64,000 nucleotides of DNA from Chinchilla lanigera (GCF_000276665.1 NW_004955484.1:163426-227425); one strand, 5' to 3'; counted from the stretch's first letter, positions 13,016 through 25,206 are shown. The notes: generated by a model from the sequence alone, not told the origin. Made by a program: numbers and translations.

Positions 13016-14416
13016 AAGTTTAGTAGCCTTTTCAAGGGCATGTGTGCAATGACTGGAGAAAATCCCACTAGGACCCACCTCTTATAGGTTTCCTCCCCTT
13101 CCAACAGCAGTATGGGCTGAGGAAGAAATTCTTTAACAGATGGGCCGTGGGAAGACACGTATCCAAATCAGGGCAAGGACCAACAAACAAATAAAATAAA
13201 TTCACATAAAGTCTGCAATTTGAAAAATAAAAAACAATAAATAATATAAAAGTAAACAGAGAGAGGTAATGTTCTTGAGAGTCAAAAGTCTCAGTATCAT
13301 TAAAAATTCTGATCTCTTTAAACTGTTCCTTATGTTCAAGGAAATTCCATACAAAGACTCTTTAGAAGGTAGAAATGAATGAGCTAATTGTAAAGTTTAT
13401 ATGGGCATTCAAAGGATCTGGAAGAGGCACAAAATTTTAAAGATAAAGGCAAAGTAGGACCATCATACTACCTAATTTCAAGACTTATAAAGCTGTACTA
13501 ATCAAAAAGCCATGGTATTGGTTTAAAGACAGACAATACATCAATGGAAGAAATCAGGGTTTAGAAATAGACTCATGTATTGCAGCACTGATTTGCAACA
13601 TAATTGCTGAAATAGTTTGAGAGAAAATGGTTTCCTTCTCAAAAAACCCACTTGGGAAAACTATGTATCCAAATTTTAAAGTGTTTTTTATTTTATACTG
13701 TGCACAAAATTAAATGAAAATTAATATACTTAACACTTGCTAAATAAAATTATAAAACTTCTAGAAGCAAACATAATGTTCATGAATGCAATCCTTTCTC
13801 TATAGACTAGGAACAAACTATTTAAATATCAAATATGTTTAAATTAATTATAAGATAAAAACTCATTTCATCTAAATTTTAAAAACCTAATCTTTAATAC
13901 CACAATAAAATTATGTAATTTGGTTTGCATCCAGAAGAGGTTAGTTATTCTGACAAACTACAACTCAATACCCACACAAATAGCATCAGAAATGCAAAGT
14001 ATTTGAATAAATATTTCACAAAAGATTTATAAATGCTGATAAACTACAAAACAGTATAATCATCAACAACATGCATACTTCTTTAATAATGAAATTTCTA
14101 TAAGATGGTAGAAATTGAAAAGTCTTGCATTATTAAGTGTTCACAATCATATAGAACAAGTGAAAATCTCATCTACTTATGAAGATAAGAAGGTTGGATG
14201 ACCACTTTTGAAAATAATTTTGCAGTGCCTTATGCTTATTTTTACTTTGGAAAACAGATTTGCAGTGACCTATATCTATTTTTCTAAGCATCTACCTCAG
14301 CACTTTTACTGGAGAATTTACCTAAAGGGAAAGTTTTCTTTAACTCTACTTAAAGATTTCTACATAATTGTTCCCAACAGCTTTATTGATAATGGGGAAA
14401 ACCCGGAAATACTGCA

Positions 14417-14750
14417 TCTTAGTCACTTCTGCTCACTGGAACAAAATATCCAACACTCACAACTTAAGGGAGAGGTTTATTTTGCCTCAGGCAAGAAGGA
14501 GATGGTGGAAGAATCTGGCAGAGGAGAGCTGCTCACTTCATGGAAACCAGGAAGGGCAGAGCCAGGAAGGGAAATAAATACTTCCAGGTCATACTCCCTG
14601 TGACCTGCCTCGTAATGGTGCATTTACTTATAAATTCATCAGTGGGTTAATCCACTGATGAATTCAGTGTCCCTGTAAACCAATCACCACCCAAAAGCCC
14701 CACTCCTGAACATGAAATTTTGGAGGCCATTCTCGATCTAAACCATCACT
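14417..14750 (-). mobile_element. MaLR-type solo LTR nested in L1
   Basis: Reverse-complement copy of the same LTR family as at 6536. It starts with TCTTAGTCACTTCTG, contains 'catcagtgggttaatccact', and ends with 'tcgatctaaaccatca'. An identical ACTGCA flanks it at 14411-14416 and 14751-14756, a 6-bp candidate target duplication (5-bp duplications plus a chance base also fit). The interrupted L1 reads on across it. Confidence 0.82.
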
Positions 14751-15087
14751 ACTGCAGATGTTCACCACTTGGTAAAGAGGTAGACTCTGGTATATCAACC
14801 CAATGTACTACTAGTTAACAATTTTTAAAATGTGGACTCCAATGCACATGATAACTTGGACCAATCTCAATGGCATTTTCCTGAGTGAAAGAAGGCCAAT
14901 ATACACAAAAACCTCTATCATATGATTCTATTTATATAAAAATCTAGAATAAGATACACTAGTCTACAGGGACAGCAATATCAATGCTCACCTTTGGGTT
15001 AAAGGCAGTGGATTTTAAAGGGAGTAAGGCAAAATTTTGAGGTGACAGAAATTTTCTATATTTTAATTATGATAGTGGTCATGTTGG

Positions 15088-15089
<2 letters not shown>

Positions 15090-15143
<54 letters not shown>
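15090..15143. repeat. Compound microsatellite (TCTA)n(TA)n(GA)n
   Basis: Three adjoining simple-repeat blocks within the L1 3'UTR: TCTA units, then TA, then GA. Probably length-variable. Confidence 0.95.
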
Positions 15144-15395
15144 TCAAAACTCACTAAATGTACATTTAAAATTGGCACAGTTTATTTTGTATAAATCACA
15201 CATTAAGCAACTAGATTTAAAATAATATTGATGTAGTAAGAAATAGATATGCCAGTGGGATTGAATACAGCAAAATCTCCTTCCATCCTGGGAACTTCAA
15301 GAGGAAAAAATGTTCTACCTGTAATGTATGAATTATAACTTATTGAAACATTCTGGAAGGAGACTCACAGGAAACAGTGTAACTCTCTGATAGTC

Positions 15396-15800
15396 TGCGT
15401 ATTGGTCAGTATCGGCTGGAACACACTACCTGACACCCACACCTTCAGAAGAGGTTTCCTTTTGGCTCACGGTTTCAGAGGTTCAGTCCACAATGGAACG
15501 GTCTCAAAGCAAAAGCATCATAGCAGAAAGACAAGGTGGAGCAAAGCTGCTTACTTCCTGGTAGCCAGGGAAACAGACTTCAGGGTAAGAGCCCCAGGGA
15601 GCGATCCTACACTTCAGAGGCAGCCCCCACTGACCACCTCCAACCAGGCTTCACCTCCTAGCAGTACTTTCATCTGTGAACATCAGTGGGTTAGTCCACT
15701 GATGAGCACAGCACCCCAGGAGCCAATCACTTCTCCAGGAGTCTCTTTGTCCAGTCCAGTTGAAAATTAACATTAAAGGACATTTAGAAACTCACTGTCA
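15396..15800 (-). mobile_element. MaLR-type solo LTR
   Basis: Reverse orientation. It has 'cctttt ggctcacggtttca', the 'cagtgggttagtccactgat' block shared with the 14417 copy, and 'ggacatttagaaactca' near the end. The 122-codon open frame at 15402-15770 is antisense to the LTR and not a gene. Confidence 0.78.
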
Positions 15801-16060
15801 ATCTAATATCAGGTGGGACCACTTAACCAAAATATTACATTAAAAATTTGTTAATATCATGAATTTTTCATTCTGTCTTTCATGTATTAATGGTAAGGTC
15901 ATGCACAGAAAAGTGTTGTTTGTAAACTGGGAAGAAACAATGTCATTATTTCATTTTAAATTGTACCTGGTGGCTCTCAAGTCAAGTTAATTGGCATTTT
16001 CAGGTGAGGTCTCCTGTCTTTCCCCCAATTATGCCAAGTTATTTCACGCCTCAGCTCCTT

Positions 16061-16565
16061 CTACTCATCTTGCTCTCTGTTTGAAGTTTTGTTCCCTTGT
16101 CTCTGCTTGGTTGGCTCCCACTCTTTCTTCCAGGCCAATTTAAAAACTGCTTCCTCAGACCCATCATCCTGTTTTAAGGACATTTTCTTTATTGGCTTGT
16201 TCAGTGTGCTACATTTCACTCCTTCAGAACACTTAAAATATTTGGGTTGTTATGTATTTATAAATGAAAAGTTTGGCTTATTATCTGACCTTCCCCTATT
16301 CTAAATTCGATTACATCTTCTTTTCTAGGACACAAAAATGCATTTGATTATCAAAATTGTTTCATGTGTTGGGATCCCAGAGATGTGTAAAGCAGGGTTT
16401 ACATTTTCATATAGTCAAAGAAATGATCTTATCTTCAGTTATATTCTTCTAAAATGGCTTTGTAAGGTAGCTGATTCTAAACATAAGCTAGGATGTTTGC
16501 AAAGGCAGGCACTCTAATTTTGTCCTATTTTATATTTCTGGTTCCTAAAAGAGTGCTGAGGGAAA
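16061..16565 (+). repeat. Probable L2 LINE 3' remnant
   Basis: Matches in degenerate form the order of ancient L2 3' sequence: a CTTGTCTCTGCTTGGTTGGC block, then 'gcttcctcagacccatcatc', and near 16500-16560 'aggcaggcactctaattttg' and an AAAGAGTGCTGAG motif. Strongly diverged. Confidence 0.5.
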
Positions 16566-17480
16566 AACAGCCATAACTATCAAACAAACAATTTTGTACA
16601 AAATGGTCATCTTTCAAGGATGAAAGGAAAAGGAGTCATTACCTTGAAAAATGTCAGAGGGAAAGAATCAAGGGATGACCTGCCTCGTGTCTATGAAGTA
16701 ATACTGAGTAATGAAACAGTAGATAATGAAACCAATCTTTTGATTCAGAATATCCCAGAAAATAATTTAAAGATCTGGAAGAAGTTAAAATGCTACCATT
16801 TGATAGAAATTACTTAAAATATTCAACAAATCTAATCATTGAACATTAACAGCTTCTAACATAACTACAGTGAAACAATTACCCATCATGATTAAAGAAC
16901 ATAACCACCACCTAGTGTCTTCCTTAAGAATGGGACGTGGATCTGATGAAGCTTAGACCCAGCACCAATTATGAAAAGAAATACAGAGAACAAAAGGACA
17001 TTTTGAACCACCTCATGAGTATTTAGGAAGTAAAATTCATATTGTGGAAAGCCAACCTTTACAGGACAAATGTCCTTGATCTCACAATAGATGAATGACA
17101 AAGAAACTAAAATGGAGAGAGAGTTTGTCAACTTAAACATGCATAATTTACTTTAAATAGGCCAGAATAAACTATAAAAGTCATTAGCAGAACATCCCAC
17201 AAGAAATGCAAAAGGGAATCTTTCAGGCTGAAATGAGTGTCTGGAAAGTAACTTAAACCCAATCAAATTAGAAGCACAGGACAAGAACTACACGATTCCT
17301 TGTAGAGGTGAATAGAAAGAGCAGTACAAATGCATTTGAACTTGTAGCTCATTTCTCTTTACGTCTAATTTAAAGGACAACTGCATTAGGCAATATCTCT
17401 AAATCTATGTTGTGAATAATACAATACATACAAGGTACAAATTGTATAACAATAACATTGCCTGGAAAGGGGATAGAATA
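16566..17480. other. Unassigned AT-rich DNA
   Basis: Probably old repeat sequence, but I cannot identify a family. The frames at 16620-16817 (+) and 16892-17140 (-) lack recognisable motifs. Confidence 0.35.
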
Positions 17481-19550
17481 GAACTGTATGAGAGCGAAGT
17501 TATTCTGTATAATTTAAATTAAGTTAGTGTTAACTTCAACTGGGTTTTTATGACTTAAGATGCTAATTATGGTTCCCCAGAGTAACCACTAAACATAACC
17601 TCAAAAATATATTAAAAGGAAATAAATTGGTACACTAAACAAACTATTTAAAAAAAACAGTACTAGAAGAATAAATTATCTAAAATGCATAAAACATGCA
17701 TAAAGTAAATAGCAATATGGCAGGTATTAAACCTATCTTGTTAGAAAATAAATTAAAGATTAAACACTCCAGTGAAACTCTGAGACCGGTAGAGTACATT
17801 TACATAGCATGCCAAATATGTCCACGGAAATCAAATTTTATATTCAAAGACAAGTTAAAAGGAGTGAAATAACATAACATGAAAACAATAGTAAGAAAAC
17901 TGGGATGGTTATGTTAATATCAAACAATACTAACTTTAAGGTAGAAATTTTCATTAAATTCCAGAAGTCATTTTAAAATTGCAAAAGGGTTAATCCATAA
18001 AGAAAATAGGACAATTATAAACATATATTCACCAAGTAGAGCCCAATAACCATAAAGAAAATGTATAGATTTGAAGGGAGGCGTATTTCAACAATAACAG
18101 TTGAAAAAAAGCCAACACTTTCCTTTGAATAATGAATATAAAAATGGCAAAACCAATAACTAAATACAACATTTAAACACCACTACAAATAAATTAACTA
18201 ATAGAAACATTCCACTCAATATTGAAAATACCCTACTCAACATGAGCACATTCTCCAGAGTAGATAAATTAGTAATCCCTAAAACAAGTTCCAACTATTT
18301 TGAAACCATTTGAGGCACACAAATTAGGTTCTCTGACCACAATGCAGTTAAATTAGAGATAATTAACAAAACGAAATATGGAATATGCACAAAAATGTTA
18401 ACAACACATTACTAAATAACCAATAGATCAAGAAAAAATAAGAGGGAAATTAGAAAATATGAAGACTAAAGAAAAAAATACAACTTTCAAAATATTAGTT
18501 GGAGCTCAAGAAGTACTTCTTGGTAAATTCATAGTTGCAAGCACCTTTATTGAAAGTAGTAGCATTTCAAATCAATTACCTAACTTTGCAACCTAAGAAA
18601 CTAGAATAAGAAGAGGTAATTAAAATTAAAGTAATAGAAGGGAAGGAGTAATAAAGCTTAGATTTGAAATAGGGAACAGAAAAAAGAATATGAAAAGCAA
18701 TTATACCAAAAGTTACTTCTTTGGAAAGACCAACTAAATTAATAATTGATAATTTCACTGACAAGGAACAAAGACAAAAGATTTAAGCTGCTGAAAAATA
18801 GGAATGAGAGAGGAGTTATTTCTATTGAATTTACAGAAACATAAAGGAATATTCTGTGTCTGCAAATCTAGATTAAATAGTAAAATGCTTAGAATGACAC
18901 AAACAGACCAGAAGAAAAAAACTGACTCAAGTAGAAATACAAAATTTGAAGAGACCTGTGAAAAGAAGACAATTTAAAATTTTAGTAGAAAGCTTCCTCC
19001 AAGGAAAACCCAAGAAACAGAAGTCTATATTGGTGAGTTCTATATGAGAATTTAAAAAGAATTAGCACTAATTCTTCACAATGTCTTTCAAAAGTTAGAA
19101 GAAAAGAACTAGTTCATTATTCAATATGAGACCAATATTTTTTAAACATTTCAAACTTTTATTTAAAAAGTCATAGTATAAATCTTTTACCTTCTTTATT
19201 TTATAAATTAAAAAACTGACAAAACAACAATGAAGACAAAATCAAAACAACACTAAAACAACAAAAATGATACATGACCTCAAAACAAAATGATAGGTAT
19301 GAGGCTAATATTAACCTGATAACAAAATCACAAGAAAGCGTAACTTACACACACACACACACAACACCAGTTTTTCTTAAGAATACTGGTATAAGTGCTC
19401 TTGCCAACATACTAGAGTAAGTTCAACAGTATATAAAGGTTATGTAAAGTTTAGCAATATATGAAGGATACAGAATGACAAAGTGAAATTTATCTGAGGA
19501 ATATAAGGTTGATGTACGACATAAAAATCAATAAATAAGATTCACTGTAT

Positions 19551-19721
19551 AGCTAGGTGTTGTGGCACATACCTATAAACTCAGCTCCTTGGGCAACTGA
19601 GGCAGCAGGCTCCCAAATTAGAGTTCAACATGAGTGATTTGTTAGATACTACCTCAAAATAAAAAATTAAAAGGACTGAGGATGTAACTCAGCATGAAGA
19701 TTCTGTGTTTAAGGCTCAGTA

Positions 19722-19723
<2 letters not shown>
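19551..19723 (+). mobile_element. B1-ID dimeric SINE
   Basis: Left part 'agctaggtgttgtggcacat' with the following CCTATAAACTCAG is B1-like. The right part, 'ggactgaggatgtaactcag', is ID-like. It sits inside the old L1 RT region. Its expected A tail is replaced by the TG/TA microsatellite directly downstream. Confidence 0.78.

Positions 19724-19795
<72 letters not shown>
19724..19795. repeat. Compound (TG)n(TA)n microsatellite
   Basis: About 17 TG units pass into about 19 TA units. The alternating purine-pyrimidine tract is prone to length change and adopts alternative DNA forms. Confidence 0.97.
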
Positions 19796-19796
<1 letters not shown>

Positions 19797-19872
19797 CAGG
19801 AAAGTAAGTAAAGGGCAAACCCTACATGATCGTAACAATAGACACAAAGCCCTTTAATGAATGTCAATGTGT

Positions 19873-19925
19873 GGATAGATGGATAAATAGATAGATGATA
19901 GATAGATAGATAGACAGACAGATAG
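19873..19925. repeat. (GATA)n microsatellite
   Basis: Imperfect GATA/GACA tetranucleotide array within the old L1. Confidence 0.9.
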
Positions 19926-20605
19926 GGCAGGATAAAGGAACGTCCAAAGAGCATCAATGAAAATTCTACTTCCAAATTCATTTTTTGTGATGAACTACTT
20001 AAAGTTTTCACTCTAAAACCAGGAAAAAGGCAAGAATGTTAGCTACGGCCATTATTGTTCAGCATGGTATTAAGTTTTAGGAGGACATTTGGGCAAGAAG
20101 AAGAGATAAAAAGCAGTCAGGTTGGGAATTGGTTTACTGGGGACAAACTCCTCTATCTCTATTTGTGGATGACATGATCTTGTGCATAAGAAATCTTAAA
20201 GAATCCAAGGAAAAATTAAAGATAATGACTGAGTTCAGTACTTTTGAAGGACACAGATCAAAATATAAAGATCAGTAATATTTCTATATACTGGTGATAA
20301 ACCATCTGAACATGAAATTAAGATATAAATTCCACTTTCAATAGCTCAAAGACAATACAGATACTGGCAGTATAATTGAAGCCCAAAGTACAAGATGTGC
20401 ACAGTGAAAACTGTAAAAACATTTCTGAAAGAAATTAAAGAATAAATGTAAAAGTATCCCCCAATGAAGATTTAATGTTGTTCAGATAGTAAAATTTCCC
20501 CAAATTATTTTCAGATTCAATACAATTATTATCAAAATCCCAGTTGCCTTTTTTTGCAAGTTAAGATGACCCTAACATTTAAAAAGAAATGCAAGAGACC
20601 CAGTG

Positions 20606-20981
20606 ACTTACTTTTTCACTGCTAAGATAAAATACCCAGTGCCCACAAGTTAAGGGATGAAATGTCTATTTCGCTCACAGTTTGTAGAGATTTCAGTCCA
20701 TAATCGGCTGCCTCCAATGCAGGGTGACTTTACAGAGAACAGGTCATGGTGGGAAGAAGACAGCCAAGCAAGAAGAGACAACCACAGCTATTTCTGCCCT
20801 TTTTTAAAATCCAGAGTATTTAGGGCAGGTAGCTCTCACACCTTTAATCTCAGTGCACTTAAACCTAGCATTGCACCATGAATTAATCTGAACTTCACAC
20901 ACTAGAAATAGCCACCTCTAAAAAAGCCTGACCTATGACAACCAGGGGCTTTAATGAGACATCTAAGCACAAGCCATAACA
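20606..20981 (-). mobile_element. MaLR-type solo LTR nested in old L1
   Basis: Reverse-orientation copy: CTTACTTTTTCACTGCTAAG at the start, 'gcacttaaacctagcattgc' inside, and 'gagacatctaagcacaagcc' with ATAACA at the end, which is the reverse of the TGTTATGG start of the 6536 copy. L1 ORF2 reads up to 20605 and resumes at about 20985 with 'gaattgcaaaagaaatcctg'. Confidence 0.82.
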
Positions 20982-21536
20982 CCTGGAATTGCAAAAGAAA
21001 TCCTGAAAATGAAAACTAAGGTTAGACTTTCACCTCTCCCTCAAGTTTACTACAAAACTATAGTAATCAAGACTGTGGTGCCACCATAGGAATAGATACA
21101 CAGGTCAGTGGCAAATAATTAATTAAAATGTTAAAGCTTTACATTTCTTAGCAAGTATGTTTGCAACAAAGATGCTAGTTGGAAAAATTTCAATGGGAAA
21201 ATAATAATCTTTTCAATACTGTAAATGATGCAGGAACAACTGAATATCCTCATGCTAAAACAATAATAATAAAAATAATACTTTTTTCAAACTTAAGTTA
21301 CTGATTAAATTCCTGTATAACTTTATGGCATACCCTTTGCAGTTTGGCTATAAGATGACACATCTCCCACCATAGAAGAGCTCTTACACTTTCATAATCA
21401 TACCTTTGTAATTGTTTTTACTTTAGCTATTTAGTTTTATATCTTATTTCATTGTTATTAACAACAAAACATACACACAAAAATACCACAGATGCTCAGG
21501 AAGCATCTGTGTGGATTATTTTATCAGCTTTATTTT

Positions 21537-22572
21537 TTTCTTATTTTAAAAGATAAACAAATGAAAACATATTAACAAACACACATACATTTACAAAATA
21601 AGACAAGAACAATACAGGCAATACTGAAATTCAGACAAGGTGATAGGAAATGAACAATCGTTGTATTACGTATTGATTTCTTCAAAGTGGTTACTCAGGA
21701 AAACATATAGACATGTAAGATTGATCAAATAATTAATCATTAACTGTTCCTTTCAATAAAGCAATGGAAGTCAGTAGTACAACTATGTTAGCTATCCTGT
21801 GTGTGCATATATATATATAATAGTCCCCTTCTTTCTTTTCTCTTTTCCCTCATCCCAGTTGCTCTTTACTTTTGAGCAGTTTCCTTTCATTTCACAATGT
21901 CTATCATACCTCCCAATTTTGTTCATTCTTTCAGGTTCTTACACTGAAGCGAGACAATATGTTATTTACACATATGGGTCTGATTTATTTCACTTATGAG
22001 TATGGTCTCTAGTTGCGACCATTTACCTATAAAACCTTTAAGTTTATCTTTCTTTATAGCTGAGTAATAGTCCATTATACAAAAATACCACAATTTTTTT
22101 ATCCATTCTTCAGTGGATGGACATTTGGGTTGCTTCCATGATTTAACTATTACAAATTGTGCTGCTATAAACATGTGTGCACATATATTGCTGTCATATG
22201 ATGTCTTCAATTCTTCTGGGAAAATACCCAGAAGGGGAATTGCAAGGTTCAATGAGACCTCTAGGCCTTGTTTGTTGAGGAATTTCCAAACTGATTTCCA
22301 CAGTGGTTTCACCAGTCTGCATTCCCACCAGCAGTGGAGAAGAGTTCCCATTTCTCCACAGCCTTGCCAACATTTGTTATTGGTTGCTTTCTTAATGCTA
22401 GCCATTCTTACTGGAGTGAGAAGAAATCTGAGTGTTGTTTTAATTTGCATTTCTCAAACGACTAATGATGTTGCACATTTGCTTGTGTATTTATTTGCCA
22501 TTTGTATTTCTTCATCTGAGAAGTGTGAATTCATCTCAGATGCCCATTTGTGGACTGGGTCTTTGAATTGGA
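21537..22572 (-). mobile_element. 5'-truncated younger L1 (3'UTR plus ORF2 end)
   Basis: On the minus strand the element runs from a 5' truncation near 22572, through the end of ORF2, to a 3'UTR at 21537-21961 that ends in A-rich sequence. Its 3'UTR matches those at 23050-23780, 25846, 29985 and 53195, so this is a lineage-specific L1 family. It lies inside the older plus-strand L1. Confidence 0.88.
21962..22450 (-). pseudogene. LINE-1 ORF2 C-terminal remnant
   Basis: A 162-codon open frame with the hallmarks of the L1 ORF2 protein C-terminus. In order: the start MQIKTTLRF, LTPVRMASIKK, the cysteine/histidine motif CWQGCGEMGTLLHCWWEC, then LAIPLLGIFP, WKQPKCPSTEEWIKKLW and MDYYSAIKKDKLK. The CysHis motif C-x3-C-x7-H-x4-C is intact. 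Upstream the frame continues to about 22570 (NSHFSDEEIQMANKYTSKC) through one TGA. Endonuclease and reverse transcriptase domains are absent because of the 5' truncation, so the fragment cannot move itself. The plus-strand frame at 22113-22580 is its antisense shadow. Confidence 0.93.
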
Positions 22573-23049
22573 AGGGCTGAGGTTTTTAAGTCTTTATATG
22601 TTCTACATAGAAGTATTATCTTATCCTAACTGTCCCACCACCTCTTCAAGTAGTATGATTCTACACCTCTACTTTTCCCAGTATACAAAGATTAGAATGA
22701 ATCAAACATCTAAATGTAAATGTAAAAATTCTTAAACTCTTATAAGAAAATAAATTAAATATGGATCAGGCAATAATTTCTTATACATGACAGCAAAAAT
22801 GCCAGCAACCAAAGAAAATGGGCAAATTAGACTTCAGAAACCTAAAACTTTTGTGTTATGAAGGACATTATCAAGAACGTGAAAAGATAACATAAAATGA
22901 GATAACAAAAAATGGGCAAAAACTTTCAATAGAAGTTTCTTCAAACAAGAGTTCAGCAATGGTTCTGATACTGCATATTGTTGTTTTCAGATCAGTCATT
23001 CTGATTATCAGATTCAAACTGCAAAATGGGTCAAGAAAAAAAAAATTTT

Positions 23050-23780
23050 TAAGCCTTGACTGTTCTTTTCAATAAACCAGAGACATCAACAATGCACCTA
23101 TCCCAGCAATCTTTGTATATGCATATAAATTTGTGTTTCATTTTAAAGAGAAAAGAAAAAAACTGCAGTAACAAAAACAAATGCATAAACAAAACAGCAT
23201 AGAGAACAATAAAAATGATACAGAATTTCAAAACATGGTGATAGGATATTAACAATGGTTGTTATATTACATAATGTTATCTTCAAAATGGTTGCACATA
23301 TAACCAGATATAAGCATGTAAGGTTGATCAAACAATTATACATTAACAGTTCCTTTCAATAAACCAACAGATATTAGTAGTACAATTATCCTAACTCTCC
23401 TGTGTATACATATGCATATTTTTCTCCTCGTTCTTCTTTATTTTTCCTATCCGGTCCTTCATTCCAGTTGCTCCTTCCTACCGTCTTGTATTGTGAAGCT
23501 CTGCATCATTTCAAATTTGGTTTTTTTTTTTTTTTTTTTCTTACTTGTTACCATTTTTGGTTGTTTGATCAGTTTTACATTCTTATGGCCAGTGGACTGA
23601 GAAACTTTGTTGATGATAACAATATGTAATATAACAACCACCGTTCATTCCTATCATGTTGTTTTGAGGTCATGTATCATTTTTGCTGTTTTTCTGTTGT
23701 TTTGATTTTGTCTTCACTGTTATTTTGTTAGTTTTTTAATCTTTAAAATTAAAAAAATTAAAAAAGAAATTTCTGCAAAA
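23050..23780. mobile_element. Rearranged L1 3'UTR with inverted arms
   Basis: 23050-23480 carries the L1 3'UTR of the 21537 family in minus orientation. 23485-23780 carries it in plus orientation, joined through a T-rich stretch at 23521-23539. Both arms include the module ending in ATGTAATATAACAACCA (or its reverse complement TGGTTGTTATATTACAT). The arrangement resembles the 5' inversion of L1 made by twin priming. The open frames here are low-complexity shadows. Confidence 0.7.
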
Positions 23781-24551
23781 AGATATGCTGTACATATGAC
23801 TAATAAATTTTTGTCTTCAAAATCATGAGTCATTAATGAAATTCAAATTAAGATGACAGTGTCATATCACTTCACATTCTCTACGATAGCTGCAAATCAA
23901 AACTACAGAAAACTACAAGAGTTAGAAAGGAAGTGGAAAAGCTAGATCCCTTATATTTTGCCTGTAAGAACATAATATGACATACTTCTGCTTTGGGAAA
24001 TAGGTATTTCTTTAGAAAGCTAAACATAGAGTTGCCATATCACTAGGTCTTCACTCAAGAGACTTGAAAACATAACCACACAAAAATTTGCACATAAATG
24101 AGCACAGCAAGATTGCTGATACTATCCAAAATGTAGAACATCCCCTATACTCAACAACTGATGAATAGATAAAATTTAGTGTATCTCTAAATGACATATT
24201 ACTTACTCATAAAAAGAAATGAAGTACTGATTCATGCAGCAGTGAGAATAAACTTTAAAAATATTATACTGGCTGACAGAAGCCACAAAGGGCTCTATAG
24301 TGTATGATTCTGATTATGTGAAATGCCCAGAATATGCAAATCTATTGGGATAAAGTAGATTTGCGATTGCCAGTACACAGAGAGGGGAAAGCAGAGTGCC
24401 TGTTATTGCTATGTGGTTCTTTGGAGAACAGTGAAAATATTCCAGTTATGGGTGATCTTTGTACATATATTAAAAAGAAGAGGATTACATATTTTAAAGG
24501 ATGTACTTTACGGTACATGAACTATAATTGTCAATATAAAACAAAAGTAAC

Positions 24552-24680
24552 TGTGCCAGGTGTGGTAGTGTACACCTGTAGTCTTAGCATTTTGGAGGCT
24601 GAGGTAATCAATTGCTTGAGCCCAGGAGATCGGGACCAATTTGGGGAACATAGCAAAACAGTGTCTCAAAAAAGGTAAAT
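24552..24680 (+). repeat. B1-like SINE
   Basis: 'gccaggtgtggtagtgtaca' with the CCTGTAGTCTTAGCATTTTGGAGGC-type continuation and a 'gtctcaaaaaaggtaaataa' tail. It is a B1 monomer inserted at the 3' end of the old L1. Confidence 0.8.
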
Positions 24681-25206
24681 AAAATTTGAAACTTAATAAC
24701 TTAATATTTTAATTTCAAACTCATAAATCTGTATTTATTCCTTAATGTTTCAAAAAAGAAACAAGACCTTTCTGTGAATGAAGTCTAATGATGGTCTTGC
24801 TACTCCTAATACATCCTCTTAGACTCCTAATTTTACATTACATCAAATTGAGCGAGAACTTTTTGGATTATTCTGAGAGGCGAATTTGTCTAAATATTTT
24901 CCTGGTCTTTTATGGTTACCTCATCAACCCTAATTTGACAGCTATTTTAAGGCTACTGTTGTTGAGTTTCTCTTCAACTTTTAATTTAGTTTAAATTGAA
25001 CCACCAACTTTCTCTACTTTAAACTCATATTTAATCGTAGTTTTTAGTATTCAATTAAAACATGTAGTGAAAGTAACAACTACTCATAACATAAGCAGTT
25101 TTGAAAGGCATGTTATTGGTTCTCAAAAAGCATATAATTCAGTTGATGTAAAAGGGAGGGAAAGATGAGGAAAAAAGAACAACACAAATCAACAGGTGGT
25201 AGAAAA
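24681..25206. other. AT-rich spacer between duplicated blocks
   Basis: No gene or clear repeat. It separates the two copies of the L1-end/B1 block. Confidence 0.45.

Larger units (their letters stand above)
13260..15205 (+). repeat. Second old L1 LINE, split by an LTR
   Basis: 13400-13560 carries a diverged L1 ORF2 block (e.g. 'aagctgtactaatcaaaaag', 'ggtattggtttaaagacag'). The region to 14410 continues as the ORF2 end with multiple stops. After the LTR insertion at 14417-14750, the L1 3' end resumes at 14757 and runs to about 15205 with a degenerate 3'UTR. The open frame at 14208-14603 is a chimera of this L1 and the inserted LTR. Confidence 0.7.
17480..24600 (+). repeat. Long old L1 (L1M-type) hosting several later insertions
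   Basis: Diverged L1 ORF2 can be followed in order on the plus strand. Endonuclease-to-RT linker sequence lies near 18170-18900. The RT block lies near 19000-19150 ('ggtgagttctatatgagaat'). The 'ctatttgtggatgacatgat' block at 20158 corresponds to the FADDM catalytic motif, with V in place of A. ORF2 continues at 20985-21300, then 22640-22930 and 23790-24250, and ends in a 3'UTR at 24250-24550. Gaps between these parts are filled by a SINE (19551), an LTR (20606) and pieces of a younger L1 family (21537-22572, about 23050-23780). Stops are frequent throughout and no protein can be made. Confidence 0.75.

Noticed and set aside
14208..14603. 131-codon plus-strand open frame
   Set aside because: Chimera across an L1 and an LTR inserted into it.
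15402..15770. 122-codon plus-strand open frame
   Set aside because: Lies antisense within a MaLR LTR; the same happens in other copies of this LTR.
22113..22580. 155-codon plus-strand open frame
   Set aside because: Antisense shadow of the L1 ORF2 remnant.
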